From Parvibaculum sp040216885 (GTDB lineage: Bacteria; Pseudomonadota; Alphaproteobacteria; Parvibaculales; Parvibaculaceae): a DNA stretch of 37,518 nt. The stretch's first letter is position 1. The number at the start of each line of letters is the position of its first letter. The notes under the pieces were generated by a model. It made no database searches. It was given only the letters and a program-made list of their open reading frames with translations, and had not been told where the DNA came from. Both the position numbers and the translations under genes were made by a program. Location: contig JAVJOG010000031.1 in assembly GCA_040216885.1 (NCBI GenBank), positions 1 to 37,518 of the forward strand. The letters are read 5' to 3'. Below are positions 24,158 to 32,954 of the stretch, in pieces.

Positions 24158-24451
24158 ATGAGTGTCATTGGCGTCGTGGCGACCCTGAAAGTACAGCCGG
24201 GCAAGGAAGCCGAATTTGAGAAGATTTTCGGCGCCCTGCGCGACAAGGTGAAATCCAACGAGAAGGGCTGCCTGCAATACGATTTCTTCAAGTCGAAATC
24301 CGAAGCCTCGACCTATGTCGTGATGGAGCAATACGCCTCCCAGGCCGACCTCGACGCGCATGGCAAGACGGAATATTTCCGCGCCGCCGGCCCGTCGCTG
24401 GGCGCCGTTCTGGGTGGCGCGCCGACGCTGCTCTTCCTCGACAAGGTGTAA
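24158..24451 (+). CDS. ABM-domain protein (antibiotic biosynthesis monooxygenase / YgiN-like)
   Basis: The 97-residue protein is a single dimeric ferredoxin-like ABM domain. It begins with VIGVVATLKVQPGKEAEFEKIF and continues with NEKGCLQYDFFKSKSEASTYVVMEQY, the family's central strands, then the helix with the conserved HGKTEYFR. Members are cofactor-free quinol or polyketide oxygenases or heme-degrading enzymes; many are of unknown role. It lies 12 bp ahead of the third acyl-CoA dehydrogenase, so the two are translated from one message. A GGGAGCGG precedes the ATG at good spacing. Confidence 0.9.
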   Translation: MSVIGVVATLKVQPGKEAEFEKIFGALRDKVKSNEKGCLQYDFFKSKSEASTYVVMEQYASQADLDAHGKTEYFRAAGPSLGAVLGGAPTLLFLDKV

Positions 24452-24463
24452 GCGGGAAACATC

Positions 24464-25672
24464 ATGGATCTGTCGTTCAGCAAGGAAGACGAAGCGTTCC
24501 GCAAGGAAGTCCGCAGCTTCATCGAGGAGAGCTACACGCCCGCGATGCGCGCCAAACATGCGCGTTCGAAGCATGGCTATATCGACAAGGAAAGCCATGT
24601 GCAGTGGCAGAAGGCGCTGGCAAAGAAGGGCTGGCTGGCGCCCAACTGGCCGGTCGAATATGGCGGGCCCGGTTTCACGCACTCGCAGAAGTACATCTTC
24701 GACGTCGAGATGGGCCGCGCCGGCGTGCCGCACACGGTTCCGTTCGGGCCGACCATGGTGGCGCCGGTCATCATGAAGTTCGGCACGCCCGAACAGAAGA
24801 AGCGCTTCCTGCCCGACATCCTCGAAACCAACGTCCTCTGGTGTCAGGGCTATTCCGAACCGGGCGCCGGTTCCGATCTCGCCTCGTTGCAGACGAAAGC
24901 CGAAAACAAGGGCGATCACTATCTGGTCAACGGCTCGAAGATCTGGACATCGGTCGCGCAATGGGCCGACTGGATTTTCTGTCTCGTCCGCACCTCGAAA
25001 GAAGGCAAGCCGCAGGAAGGCATTTCCTTCCTGCTGATCGACATGAAGACGCCCGGCGTCAAGGTCGAGCCGCTGGTGCTGCTCGATGGCACGCCGGCCC
25101 CGCATCAGGAAGTCAACCAGGTCTTCTTCACCGATGTGAAGGTGCCGATCGAAAATCGCGTCGGCGAGGAGAACAAGGGCTGGACTTACGCCAAGTACCT
25201 GCTCGAATTCGAGCGCGGCAACCCCTATTCCGCCGGCCTCACCCGCGCCATCGGCAAGGTGAAAAAGATCGCCGCCGACACGAAAACCGGTGGCAAGACG
25301 CTGGCCGACGATCCGGGCTTCCGCGCGAAGATCGCCGACATTGAGGCGCAGATCACCGCGATGGAGTTCACGGAACTGCGAATCTTCTCGGCGTTGTCGA
25401 CCGGCGGCAATGTCGGCCCGGAATCCTCGCTGCTGAAGTGCCGTGGCACCGAATTGCAGCAGGCGATCTCGGAACTCGCGGTCGAGGCGGTCGGTTTCTA
25501 CACCATCCCCTTCGTCGAGGACGGCATGGCCGAAACCAACGAACCGAATGTCGGCCCCGACTATGCAATGACGACGGCGCCCTATTATTTCTCGCTGCGC
25601 AAGGCGTCGATCTATGCGGGCTCGAACGAGGTCCAGCGCAACATCATGGCGAAAGCGGTGCTCGGCCTTTGA
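24464..25672 (+). CDS. acyl-CoA dehydrogenase family protein, stand-alone paralogue
   Basis: The 402-residue protein is clearly paralogous to the product at 17910. Both share WPVEYGG near residue 65, LWCQGYSEPGAGSDLASLQTKA, FLLIDMKTPGVKVEP, NQVFFTDVKVPIENRVGEENKGWTYAKYLL and a C-terminal SIYAGSNEVQRNIMAKAVLGL. As in its paralogue, the medium-chain glutamate position holds a small residue (alanine here). No second dehydrogenase subunit follows; an ABM gene precedes it and a GNAT gene overlaps its stop by four bases. The likely role is alpha,beta-desaturation of an acyl-CoA with FAD and electron-transfer flavoprotein; chain length or ring type cannot be read. Confidence 0.93.
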   Translation: MDLSFSKEDEAFRKEVRSFIEESYTPAMRAKHARSKHGYIDKESHVQWQKALAKKGWLAPNWPVEYGGPGFTHSQKYIFDVEMGRAGVPHTVPFGPTMVAPVIMKFGTPEQKKRFLPDILETNVLWCQGYSEPGAGSDLASLQTKAENKGDHYLVNGSKIWTSVAQWADWIFCLVRTSKEGKPQEGISFLLIDMKTPGVKVEPLVLLDGTPAPHQEVNQVFFTDVKVPIENRVGEENKGWTYAKYLLEFERGNPYSAGLTRAIGKVKKIAADTKTGGKTLADDPGFRAKIADIEAQITAMEFTELRIFSALSTGGNVGPESSLLKCRGTELQQAISELAVEAVGFYTIPFVEDGMAETNEPNVGPDYAMTTAPYYFSLRKASIYAGSNEVQRNIMAKAVLGL

Positions 25673-26154
25673 GCGCCGACGCCGATCTGACGATCAGGCA
25701 AGCGAGCGCCGGAGACATTCCGGCGCTCGCTCGCGTTTGGCATGATGGATGGCATCAGGGTCACGCCCATCTCTCGCCGGAGATTGCCGTGGGACGCCCT
25801 TTTGAGTTCTTCCTGCCGCGGATCGAAACGACGCTGCCCAATTGTGTCGTCGCGACTGTCGATGAAGAGATCGTCGGCTTCGCCGGTTGGGAGAGCGCCG
25901 GCATCGCGCAGGTCTTTGTGCTGCCGGACTGGCATGGTCGGGGTGCCGCGCCGTTGCTGCTGGCGGCCGCCGAGGACGAACTGAAGCGGGCGGGGCACAC
26001 GCGCATCTGGCTGCAATGTCAGGTCGGCAACGCCCGCGCGCGACGTTTCTACGAGAAGCACGGCTGGTCGGTCGCCGGCGAGTTCGACACGGACATCGGC
26101 ACGATGGAGGGCCGCAAGCCGCAACTTGTCTGGCGGATGGAGAAGACCCTCTAG
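25669..26154 (+). CDS. GNAT-family N-acetyltransferase
   Basis: The 161-residue protein has the GNAT order: TIRQASAGDIPALARVWHDGW at the N-terminus, a central beta-strand FAGWESAGIAQVFVLPDWHGRGAAPLLLAAAEDEL carrying the acetyl-CoA pyrophosphate loop (Q/RxxGxG/A as HGRGAA), and the C-terminal NARARRFYEKHGW. No ATG lies near the start; the TTG at 25669 overlaps the dehydrogenase TGA (TTGA), which would give translational coupling. The stop overlaps that of the convergent transporter gene by four bases. The acceptor substrate is unknown. Confidence 0.88.
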   Translation: MSADADLTIRQASAGDIPALARVWHDGWHQGHAHLSPEIAVGRPFEFFLPRIETTLPNCVVATVDEEIVGFAGWESAGIAQVFVLPDWHGRGAAPLLLAAAEDELKRAGHTRIWLQCQVGNARARRFYEKHGWSVAGEFDTDIGTMEGRKPQLVWRMEKTL

Positions 26155-28049
26155 CGCGGGGGGGCCTTGTCGGCCTTCGCCCGCCCATAGGCCTGTGTGA
26201 TCCGGTCGAACACGATCGCGAGCGCGACGATGGCGACACCGGCCGCGAGCCCGCGCCCGACATCGAGCCGCTGGATGCCGAGCAACACTTCCTCGCCGAG
26301 CCCCCGCGCGCCGATCATCGAGGCAATCACGACCATCGACAGGGCCAGCATCGTCGTCTGGTTGATGCCCGCCATGATGCTGGGGAGTGCCAGCGGCAGC
26401 TTGATATCGACAAGGAGGCGCCACTTGTCGGCGCCGAGATCGGCGGCGACTTCGACAAGCTGCCGGTCCACCGTTCGCAAGCCGAGATCGACGAGCCGGA
26501 TCAGCGGCGGTGTTGCATAGATGATCGTCGCGAAGAGGGCAGGAACCTTGCCGAGACCGAACAGCATCAGCGCCGGGATCAGGTAGACGAAACTCGGCAT
26601 CGTCTGCATCGCATCGAGCACGGGCAGCATGATCCGCCGCCCGAGGTCGCTCGACGCCATCGCGATACCGAGCGGCAATCCGATCAGCACCGTGAAGAAA
26701 ACCGAAACGAGCATCAGCGCCAGCGTCTGTATGGCGAGATCCCAGAGCCCCAGCATGCCGATGAGAAACATCAGCATTGCCAGCACAACGGGAAGCACGA
26801 TCCGCCGCGAGGCATGCCAGGCAGCACCGGCAATCGCCAGAACAATGAGCCACCAGGGCAGGAACGCCAGCGCCGTTTCCAGCGCCACGATGACGGCAAG
26901 CAGCCAGCCGCTTGCCGCGTGGAAAGCATTGCCGTAGTTCGCGACGAAGCTCTTCATCGCGCGGTTGACCCATTGCTCGACGGGAAACTCGAGTGCCGCC
27001 GGGAAACTCTTGGCCGCCGCCTCCCTTTCGCCGGTCACGCGATCCGCGATCTCGGGCGTCACCCATTGCCGCCAGATGTCGGGCCGCATCTCGATGAAAT
27101 GAAGTGCGGCGTCACGCGCCGATGCTTCTCTGTTCGCCTGCATATAGGCGAGCGCCTCGCTCACCATTTGCCCCGTGGTCTCGTAGGACCGCAGGAAGGC
27201 GGAAATCTCAGGTGCTTTTTCCACGAAGTTTGCATTCGCGCCGACAATCACCTCGACGGTCGGAAAGGCGACGGGCGAATTGCGTGTGGGGTCGGCGTTG
27301 AAAGCCTCCCACGCCGCCTCCGAATAGGGCGGCTCTTCGAGCTTCACGAGGTCGAAGGCGCCGAGAACCCATGTCGGCCCCCAGTAATAGGCAACGACAG
27401 GCTCGCCCCGCTCGTAGGCGGAGGCGATGGCGGCGGCAAGCGCCGCGCCGGTTCCGGGCCGGAAGTTGGTGTAGAACCGGTCGAGCCCATATCCCTTGAG
27501 CTTGCGCGTGCTCTGCTCCTCGCAGCTCCAGCCGAGAATGCAATTGTAGAACCGCCCCTTGCCGGGCTGCTCGGGGTCGCGAAAGAGCGGCGAATATTGT
27601 TTGAGATCGGAAACCGAGCGAAGGCTCGGCGCCATGGGGTCGATGCCGCGTGCATCGTCGCCCTCGATCATATAGCGCGGCACATACCAGCCCTGCACCG
27701 CGTCGGGAAAATTCGTGCCGAGCGAAACCACGGTCCCGGCTTGCAGCGCGTCGTTCCACGGTTCGGTGACATTGTCGCGCCAGACTTCCATCAGCACATC
27801 GATGTCGCCCTGCCCGAGGCCGGTAATGAGTGGCAGTGTCGAGCCGGGCAGCACATCCGTTTCGCAGCCATAGCCGCGTTCGAGGATAATGCGCGCAAGT
27901 TCGGTGTGAAAGGCGTTGGAGTCCCAGTCGAGCCCGCCAAACATCACCGGCCGGTCGATCTCGCATGTCGGCGCGGCGGCCGCCGCGGAGGAAAATCCGC
28001 CGGTCGCAAGAAAAAGGGCCGCGAGCGCGAAAAAGAACCGGATCGGCAT
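26151..28049 (-). CDS. fused glycine-betaine/choline-type ABC substrate-binding protein and permease
   Basis: The 632-residue protein starts with a signal peptide (PIRFFFALAALFLATGGFSSAAAAA). An OpuAC-type binding domain follows (about 28-320), with PVMFGGLDWDSNAFHTELAR and YYWGPTWVLGAF, an aromatic segment of the kind that cages quaternary amines. After a linker comes a ProW/OpuAB-like permease (about 360-630) with the EAA loop VEVAADLGADKWRLLVDIKLPLALPSIMAGINQ. The fusion order, binding domain first, is seen in some alphaproteobacterial choline/betaine importers. The ATPase (ProV-type) is absent here and must be supplied elsewhere. The ATG at 28049 starts the signal peptide; the longer upstream frame would run back through the terminator. 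Confidence 0.92.
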   Translation of the reverse strand: MPIRFFFALAALFLATGGFSSAAAAAPTCEIDRPVMFGGLDWDSNAFHTELARIILERGYGCETDVLPGSTLPLITGLGQGDIDVLMEVWRDNVTEPWNDALQAGTVVSLGTNFPDAVQGWYVPRYMIEGDDARGIDPMAPSLRSVSDLKQYSPLFRDPEQPGKGRFYNCILGWSCEEQSTRKLKGYGLDRFYTNFRPGTGAALAAAIASAYERGEPVVAYYWGPTWVLGAFDLVKLEEPPYSEAAWEAFNADPTRNSPVAFPTVEVIVGANANFVEKAPEISAFLRSYETTGQMVSEALAYMQANREASARDAALHFIEMRPDIWRQWVTPEIADRVTGEREAAAKSFPAALEFPVEQWVNRAMKSFVANYGNAFHAASGWLLAVIVALETALAFLPWWLIVLAIAGAAWHASRRIVLPVVLAMLMFLIGMLGLWDLAIQTLALMLVSVFFTVLIGLPLGIAMASSDLGRRIMLPVLDAMQTMPSFVYLIPALMLFGLGKVPALFATIIYATPPLIRLVDLGLRTVDRQLVEVAADLGADKWRLLVDIKLPLALPSIMAGINQTTMLALSMVVIASMIGARGLGEEVLLGIQRLDVGRGLAAGVAIVALAIVFDRITQAYGRAKADKAPPR

Positions 28050-28101
28050 TGGAACACTATAGGGATCGCATTTCGGCTTTGCCAATCGCATACGGTCAAA
28101 G

Positions 28102-28132
28102 AAAAAGGGGAACCCGGACGGTTCCCCTTTTT
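28102..28132 (-). terminator. intrinsic terminator between the SDR and transporter genes
   Basis: AAAAAGGGGAACC (28102-28114) and GGTTCCCCTTTTT (28120-28132) form a perfect 13-bp stem with a 5-base loop and a T-tract on either strand. It lies 24 bp downstream of the SDR stop on the minus strand and isolates the transporter gene. By symmetry it would also stop plus-strand transcripts. Confidence 0.92.
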
Positions 28133-28155
28133 GTGTTCTCGTCCGGTGCGGTGGC

Positions 28156-29061
28156 TTACTTGCCACCCGTCGCCAGCTTGAAGAACTTGCCGGTCTGCTC
28201 GCCGCCCATGAAGAAGGGCGTCGCATTCGAGAAGTCGGAAATCTTCTCCCAGTTCTCGGCGACCTTTTCGGCCGTCAGCCCCTCGCGGCCGAGGAAAATG
28301 CCTTCGGCTTCTTCCATCCGCGCGGCGGCGAACACGCCGGCGCCCGCGCAAAGGATCATGCCGGTCGGCGCGTTCTCCGAAACAAGGAACATCACGCCGG
28401 GCGACACGGCGTCTGGCGTCAGCATGTCTTCGGCTTCCGGCGGCATCAGGTCCGACGTCATGCGCGTATAGGCGACCGGCGCCAGCGCGTTGCAGTGAAT
28501 GTTGTTCTTCTGGCCTTCGAGCTTCAGCGTATTGATGAAGCCAACAACGGCAAGCTTGGCCGCGCCGTAATTGGTCTGGCCGAAATTGCCGTAAAGGCCG
28601 GTCGAGGAAGCGGTCACCACGATGCGGCCGTAGTTCTGCTCCTTCATGATCTCCCATACCGCCTTGGTCGGCTTCACCGTGCCCATCAGAAGCACGTCGA
28701 CGACGATCTGGAAGTCGGCAATTTCCATTTTCGAGAACGACTTGTCGCGCAGGATGCCGGCATTGTTGATCAGGATGTCGATGCGGCCGAACTTGTCCAT
28801 GGTCTGCTTGACCATGTTGGCGACGCCCTCGTCGTCCGTCACCGACGATCCGTTGGCGATCGCCTCGCCGCCCAGCGCTTCGATCTCCGCGACCACCTTC
28901 TTGGCCGCTTCCGAAGAGCCGCCGGCGCCGGTCCGGTCGCCGCCGAGGTCGTTCACCACCACCTTGGCGCCGCGGCGCGCGAGCTCCAGCGCATGGGACC
29001 GGCCGAGGCCGCCGCCCGCGCCGGTGACAATGGCGACCTTGCCGTCAAATCGAATGCTCAT
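28156..29061 (-). CDS. short-chain dehydrogenase, (3R)-hydroxyacyl-CoA dehydrogenase-like
   Basis: The 301-residue SDR has the cofactor motif TGAGGGLGRSHALELARRGAKVVVND near residue 14, NNAG near 97, a catalytic serine in VTASSTGLYGN near 150 and YGAAK near 163. The length, VVNDLGGDRTGAG and the C-terminal extension with PFFMGG match the dehydrogenase unit of peroxisomal multifunctional enzyme 2 (HSD17B4/Fox2), which oxidises (3R)-hydroxyacyl-CoAs, rather than a generic FabG. This fits the neighbouring acyl-CoA dehydrogenases and crotonase, though it is on the opposite strand. The ATG at 29061 follows GGAG at normal spacing; upstream frame extension is not conserved-looking. Confidence 0.92.
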   Translation of the reverse strand: MSIRFDGKVAIVTGAGGGLGRSHALELARRGAKVVVNDLGGDRTGAGGSSEAAKKVVAEIEALGGEAIANGSSVTDDEGVANMVKQTMDKFGRIDILINNAGILRDKSFSKMEIADFQIVVDVLLMGTVKPTKAVWEIMKEQNYGRIVVTASSTGLYGNFGQTNYGAAKLAVVGFINTLKLEGQKNNIHCNALAPVAYTRMTSDLMPPEAEDMLTPDAVSPGVMFLVSENAPTGMILCAGAGVFAAARMEEAEGIFLGREGLTAEKVAENWEKISDFSNATPFFMGGEQTGKFFKLATGGK

Positions 29062-29297
29062 CGGTAATTCTCCAGTTGAACTGCCGGCCGCCTGAGGGGC
29101 CGAAGGAAGGAGGCCGCACCGCTCTTTCGGAGGGGAAATGGGCCGTCTCTGCGGAAACTGGGGGGACTTTGTGCATGAGAGGGGGCCGGGGGTCAAGGGA
29201 ACGAAACGCCGCCGAAACCCGGCCGCCGCCGTTGCGTGCCCGGCCGCCGACCCTATGATGGCCTGACCCGCCGGATACCCGCCCGAGAGCCTGTTTC

Positions 29298-30566
29298 ATG
29301 CCCCTTTTGTCCCTTCAGAGCGCCCTCGGGCTCGCCGTGATTGCCGGCATTGCCTGGGCGCTGAGCGAGAACCGCCGCGCCGCCGGCGGCAATATCCTGA
29401 AGGACAGCGCCGTCGCGATAGCCCTGCAGCTCGCCCTTGCACTGGCCCTGTTGAAGCTCCCGGTCATGCGCGACGCAATGCTCGGCCTCAACGGTGTCGT
29501 CGAGGCGCTGATGGCGGCGACGGGCGCCGGCACGGGCTTCGTCTTCGGGTATCTCGGCGGCGGCGCCGCGCCCTATGAAGTCGCCCATCCGCAAAACAGC
29601 TTCGTGCTGGCCTTTCAGGCGCTGCCGCTCGTCCTGTTCATGTCGGCCCTGTCGGCGCTTTTCTGGTACTGGCGCATCCTGCCGGCGGTGACGCGCGGCT
29701 TTGCCTTTCTGCTGCGCAAGAGCATGGGCATCGGCGGCGCTGTGGGTTTGTCGTCGGCCGCCAACATCTTTGTCGGCATGGTCGAAGCGCCGCTTCTGAT
29801 CCGGCCTTATCTTGAGAAACTTTCGCGCGCCGAGCTCTTCGCGGTGATGACCGTCGGTCTCGCGACGGTGGCGGGCACTGTGCTCTTTCTCTATGCCGGC
29901 ATCATCGCCGCCGTCGTTCCCGGATCGCTCGGCCAGATCGTGACGGCGTCGCTGATCTCGCTGCCTGCCGCGCTTCTGATTGCGCGGTTGATGGTGCCGG
30001 AGGAGCATGGCCATGTGCACACCGGTGTCGGCGGCGACGTGCCGGTCGTCGAATATGAAAACAGCATGGACGCGCTGACCCGCGGCACCTTCGACGGGTT
30101 GAACCTGCTGCTCAACATCATCGCCATGCTGGTCGTGATGGTGGCGCTGGTCGCGCTCGTCAACATCCTGCTGGCGCTGCTGCCGGATGTACTAGGCGCG
30201 CCGCTCAGCCTGCAACGCGTTTTTGGCTGGGTCTTCGCGCCGCTGGTCTGGCTGATGGGCGTGCCGGCCTCCGAAGCCGCCGCTGCGGGCCAGATCATGG
30301 GTGTGAAGACGGTCCTCAACGAGTTGCTCGCCTATCTCGCGCTGGCGGGTGAGGCGGGCGAAACCTTGAGCGACCGCTCGCGCCTGATCATGGTCTATGC
30401 GCTTTGCGGCTTCGCCAATCCGGCAAGCGTCGGCATCATGATCGGCGGACTTGCCGCCATCGTGCCGTCGCGCCGCTCCGAGATCGTCGCGCTGGCGCCG
30501 CGCGCTCTCGTCTCCGGCACCCTCGCGACCTCGATGACGGGCGCGGTGATTGGCCTCATCACATAA
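29298..30566 (+). CDS. concentrative nucleoside transporter (NupC/CNT family)
   Basis: The 422-residue membrane protein has about ten hydrophobic segments and the CNT core signature: GGAAPYEVAHPQNSFVLAFQALPLV near residue 95, then GLSSAANIFVGMVEAPLLIRPYL near 150. The C-terminal GVKTVLNELLAYLAL and ALCGFANPASVGIMIGGLAAIVPSRR correspond to the conserved nucleoside-binding NEF and FANxxS regions. CNT proteins import nucleosides with Na+ or H+ across the inner membrane. It is followed after 29 bp by a glutathione transferase gene. The upstream 236-bp gap (29062-29297) separates it from the divergent SDR and shows no feature I can support. Confidence 0.93.
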   Translation: MPLLSLQSALGLAVIAGIAWALSENRRAAGGNILKDSAVAIALQLALALALLKLPVMRDAMLGLNGVVEALMAATGAGTGFVFGYLGGGAAPYEVAHPQNSFVLAFQALPLVLFMSALSALFWYWRILPAVTRGFAFLLRKSMGIGGAVGLSSAANIFVGMVEAPLLIRPYLEKLSRAELFAVMTVGLATVAGTVLFLYAGIIAAVVPGSLGQIVTASLISLPAALLIARLMVPEEHGHVHTGVGGDVPVVEYENSMDALTRGTFDGLNLLLNIIAMLVVMVALVALVNILLALLPDVLGAPLSLQRVFGWVFAPLVWLMGVPASEAAAAGQIMGVKTVLNELLAYLALAGEAGETLSDRSRLIMVYALCGFANPASVGIMIGGLAAIVPSRRSEIVALAPRALVSGTLATSMTGAVIGLIT

Positions 30567-30595
30567 ACTCACAACGAGACAGGCGAGGAAACGAC

Positions 30596-31207
30596 ATGAA
30601 GTTGTACAATTCGGCCATGCCGGCACCCAATCCGCGCCGCGTCCGTATCTTTGCCGCCGAGAAGGGCGTCGATCTGCCCCTTGAGGAAGTGTCGCTGATC
30701 AAGCGCGAGCACAAATCCGACGAATACCGGCAGAAGAACTCGCTCGGCCAAACGCCGATCCTCGAACTGGACGACGGCAATGTGATCGCCGAAAGCGTCT
30801 CGATCTGCCGCTATCTGGAGGAGCTTCATCCCGAGCCGCCGCTCTTCGGCCGCACGGCGCTTGAACGGGCGCAGATCGACATGTGGCTGCGCCGCGTCGA
30901 ATTCGTGCTGATGGGCCCGGTTGGAAACTTCTGGCGCCACGCGCATCCCTTCGCCGCCAAGGTCGTCAAGCAGTTCAACGATTTCGGCGAGTCCAATCGC
31001 GAAGCCACCGCCGCCGCCTTCCGTTGGCTCGACAGCGAACTGGCGGACCGCGACTTCATCGCCGGTGACGCATTCTCGGTCGCCGACATCGCCGCGCTTT
31101 GCACGGTGGATTTTGCGAAGTTCGCCGGCCTCGAGATGTCGGACGACTGCGCCAATCTGCGCGCCTGGCATGCGCGCGTCTCGGCGCGCTCAAGTGCGGC
31201 GGCATAA
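30596..31207 (+). CDS. glutathione S-transferase family protein
   Basis: The 203-residue cytosolic enzyme has the thioredoxin-like N-terminal domain (KLYNSAMPAPNPRRVRIFAAEKG, then LGQTPILELDDGNVIAESVSICRYLEE with the cis-proline and glutathione gamma-glutamyl ES pair). The all-helical C-terminal domain includes GDAFSVADIAALCTVDFAK, the conserved N-capping motif. A serine near residue 6 is the likely catalytic residue. It conjugates glutathione to electrophiles or reduces peroxides; the particular substrate is unknown. A GGCGAGGAA precedes the ATG. The following 238 bp (31208-31445) contain no gene I can support. Confidence 0.93.
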   Translation: MKLYNSAMPAPNPRRVRIFAAEKGVDLPLEEVSLIKREHKSDEYRQKNSLGQTPILELDDGNVIAESVSICRYLEELHPEPPLFGRTALERAQIDMWLRRVEFVLMGPVGNFWRHAHPFAAKVVKQFNDFGESNREATAAAFRWLDSELADRDFIAGDAFSVADIAALCTVDFAKFAGLEMSDDCANLRAWHARVSARSSAAA

Positions 31208-31445
31208 AAGGAAAGGCGGCGTCCACGGGGTACGGAATGGACGCCGCCCAACGTTTTCCCGTACTCGACAAAGTCTGGGTGAAACGTGACCGACGACCTC
31301 TCGAACCATCGGCTGAGACCGACAATGGCGTTTTCAACCTGAACGCAGGCTGAACCGGAAAAAGTGCAAATTGAGCCTATGCGCGGCGCTTTTAATTCGT
31401 AAGCTCCGTTTACTAGTTGATGGCGCGAAGCCCGGGGAGGGGTGA

Positions 31446-32873
31446 ATGGGTCCGAAGGATGGAGAAACGGTACCGAAGCTGACGCCATGGCAGCTTGTCG
31501 CCTATGGCCAGTTGGTGATGCCGCTCGCCGTCATCGGTCTGCCGGTCGCCGTCTATATCCCGCCCTTCTATTCGAGCACGCTCGGCCTCGACCTCGCGGC
31601 GGTAGGCTTCATTCTGATGCTGGCGCGCATTACCGACGTCATCACCGATCCGCTGATCGGCCGCCTCTCGGACCGCACGCACACACGCTGGGGCCGTCGC
31701 CGTCCGTGGGTCGCCGCCGGCGTACCGCTGATGGTCGTTTCGGCACTGATGCTTTTCGTGCCGCAAGGGGAGGTCACGAACCTCTATCTACTGATCTGGA
31801 TAGCGGCGATCTATTTCGGCTACACGCTGATCACCATTCCCTATGGCGCCTGGGGCGCGGAGCTTTCCGGCGACTACAAGGAACGCAACCGCATCACCGG
31901 CAGCCGCGAAATCTTCCTGCTGGTCGGCCTGCTGGTCGCAATCACGGCGCCCATTGTCGGCGCCTATATGAGCGGCGAAGCGACCGACACGGAAAGTGGT
32001 GCCGCAAGCCGCAGCGCTGTCGGCGTGCTCGGCTGGCTGACAGCCGGCCTCCTGCCGCTTTGTGCGCTGGTGATGTTCACCTCGGTACCGGAACCGAAAG
32101 TGCCGGTAACCGACACCATTTCGTTCCGGCGCGGGCTGCGCGTTGCGGTGCGAAACGGTCCCTTCCGCATCGTGCTCTTCAGCTCGATTTTCGGCGCGCT
32201 CGCCGGTTCCATCAACATCGGCGTCGTCATCTTCTTCTTCGATCATGTGGCGGGCATCGGCGCGGCAGGTACCATTCTGATTTTCGTGCTCTTCCTCGCC
32301 GGTGTTGCCGGTTCGCCGTTCTGGGTCTGGATGGGTGGCCGTGTGGGCAAGCACACCGCCATCGCGATTGCCGGTTTTGCCTCGATGTTTGCCTTCACGC
32401 TGGTGCCGGCCGTCATCTATCTGGTCAAACCGGTCGTGCCCGACGCCGTCTTCTGGTGTTTGCTGGCAATCAATCTGGTTCAGGGTCTGGCGCTGGGCGC
32501 CGCGCCCATCCTCGGCCCGTCGATCATGGCCGATGTCGTCGATCTCGACACGATCAAGAGCGGCGAGCCGCGGGCGGCCTTTCTCTTCGCCTTCCTCGGC
32601 ATGGTCCGCAAGACCTTCGAGGCGATGGGCGTCGGCCTCGCGCTACCGCTCCTCGCCTGGGCCGGCTTCAACGCCCAATCGAAGGACAATTCGCCGGAAG
32701 CGCTTTTTGCGCTGCTGGCCATGTATTGCATCGTGCCACTTATCCTCTGGCTGATCTCCATCGCTATAATCCTGCGCTACCCGATCACCCATGAGCGCCA
32801 GCGGCGCTTGCGGGCGGGGCTGGAGCGGCGTTTGGCCCGCCGGCGGGCGGCCCGGCCCCAACCGGCCGATTGA
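31446..32873 (+). CDS. GPH-family MFS sugar/glycoside symporter
   Basis: The 475-residue protein has twelve predicted membrane segments and the GPH (glycoside-pentoside-hexuronide:cation symporter) signatures. These are ITDVITDPLIGRLSDRTHTRWGRRRPWV between TM2 and TM3, YGAWGAELSGDYKERNRITGSRE in the next loop, and LGPSIMADVVDLDTIKSGEPRAAFLFAF late in the chain. GPH members co-transport sugars or glycosides with H+ or Na+, although many bacterial homologues near catabolic genes have unknown substrates. A strong GGGGAGGGG lies before the ATG. The next gene is an EtaA-type BVMO 81 bp downstream, with an operator-like palindrome between. Confidence 0.9.
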   Translation: MGPKDGETVPKLTPWQLVAYGQLVMPLAVIGLPVAVYIPPFYSSTLGLDLAAVGFILMLARITDVITDPLIGRLSDRTHTRWGRRRPWVAAGVPLMVVSALMLFVPQGEVTNLYLLIWIAAIYFGYTLITIPYGAWGAELSGDYKERNRITGSREIFLLVGLLVAITAPIVGAYMSGEATDTESGAASRSAVGVLGWLTAGLLPLCALVMFTSVPEPKVPVTDTISFRRGLRVAVRNGPFRIVLFSSIFGALAGSINIGVVIFFFDHVAGIGAAGTILIFVLFLAGVAGSPFWVWMGGRVGKHTAIAIAGFASMFAFTLVPAVIYLVKPVVPDAVFWCLLAINLVQGLALGAAPILGPSIMADVVDLDTIKSGEPRAAFLFAFLGMVRKTFEAMGVGLALPLLAWAGFNAQSKDNSPEALFALLAMYCIVPLILWLISIAIILRYPITHERQRRLRAGLERRLARRRAARPQPAD

Positions 32874-32911
32874 CGCAAGGGCGGCTTGGCCGTAGATTGT
32901 GGCCACACAAA

Positions 32912-32926
32912 CTGATAAATTGTCAG
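32912..32926. promoter_or_regulatory. operator-like palindrome upstream of the EtaA-type BVMO
   Basis: CTGATAAATTGTCAG is a 15-bp near-palindrome (12 of 14 paired positions symmetrical around 32919), 28 bp before the BVMO start. TetR-family repressors of BVMO genes bind sites of this general form. No TetR gene is in the window. Confidence 0.5.
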
Positions 32927-32954
32927 AAACAATAATTCGGTGAGGATACGGTCA

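Noticed and set aside
25887..28181. Long plus-strand open frame (764 codons) opposite the fused transporter gene
   Set aside because: The composition is rich in Arg, His and Asp as in antisense shadows, and the minus-strand frame has a signal peptide and complete transporter domains.
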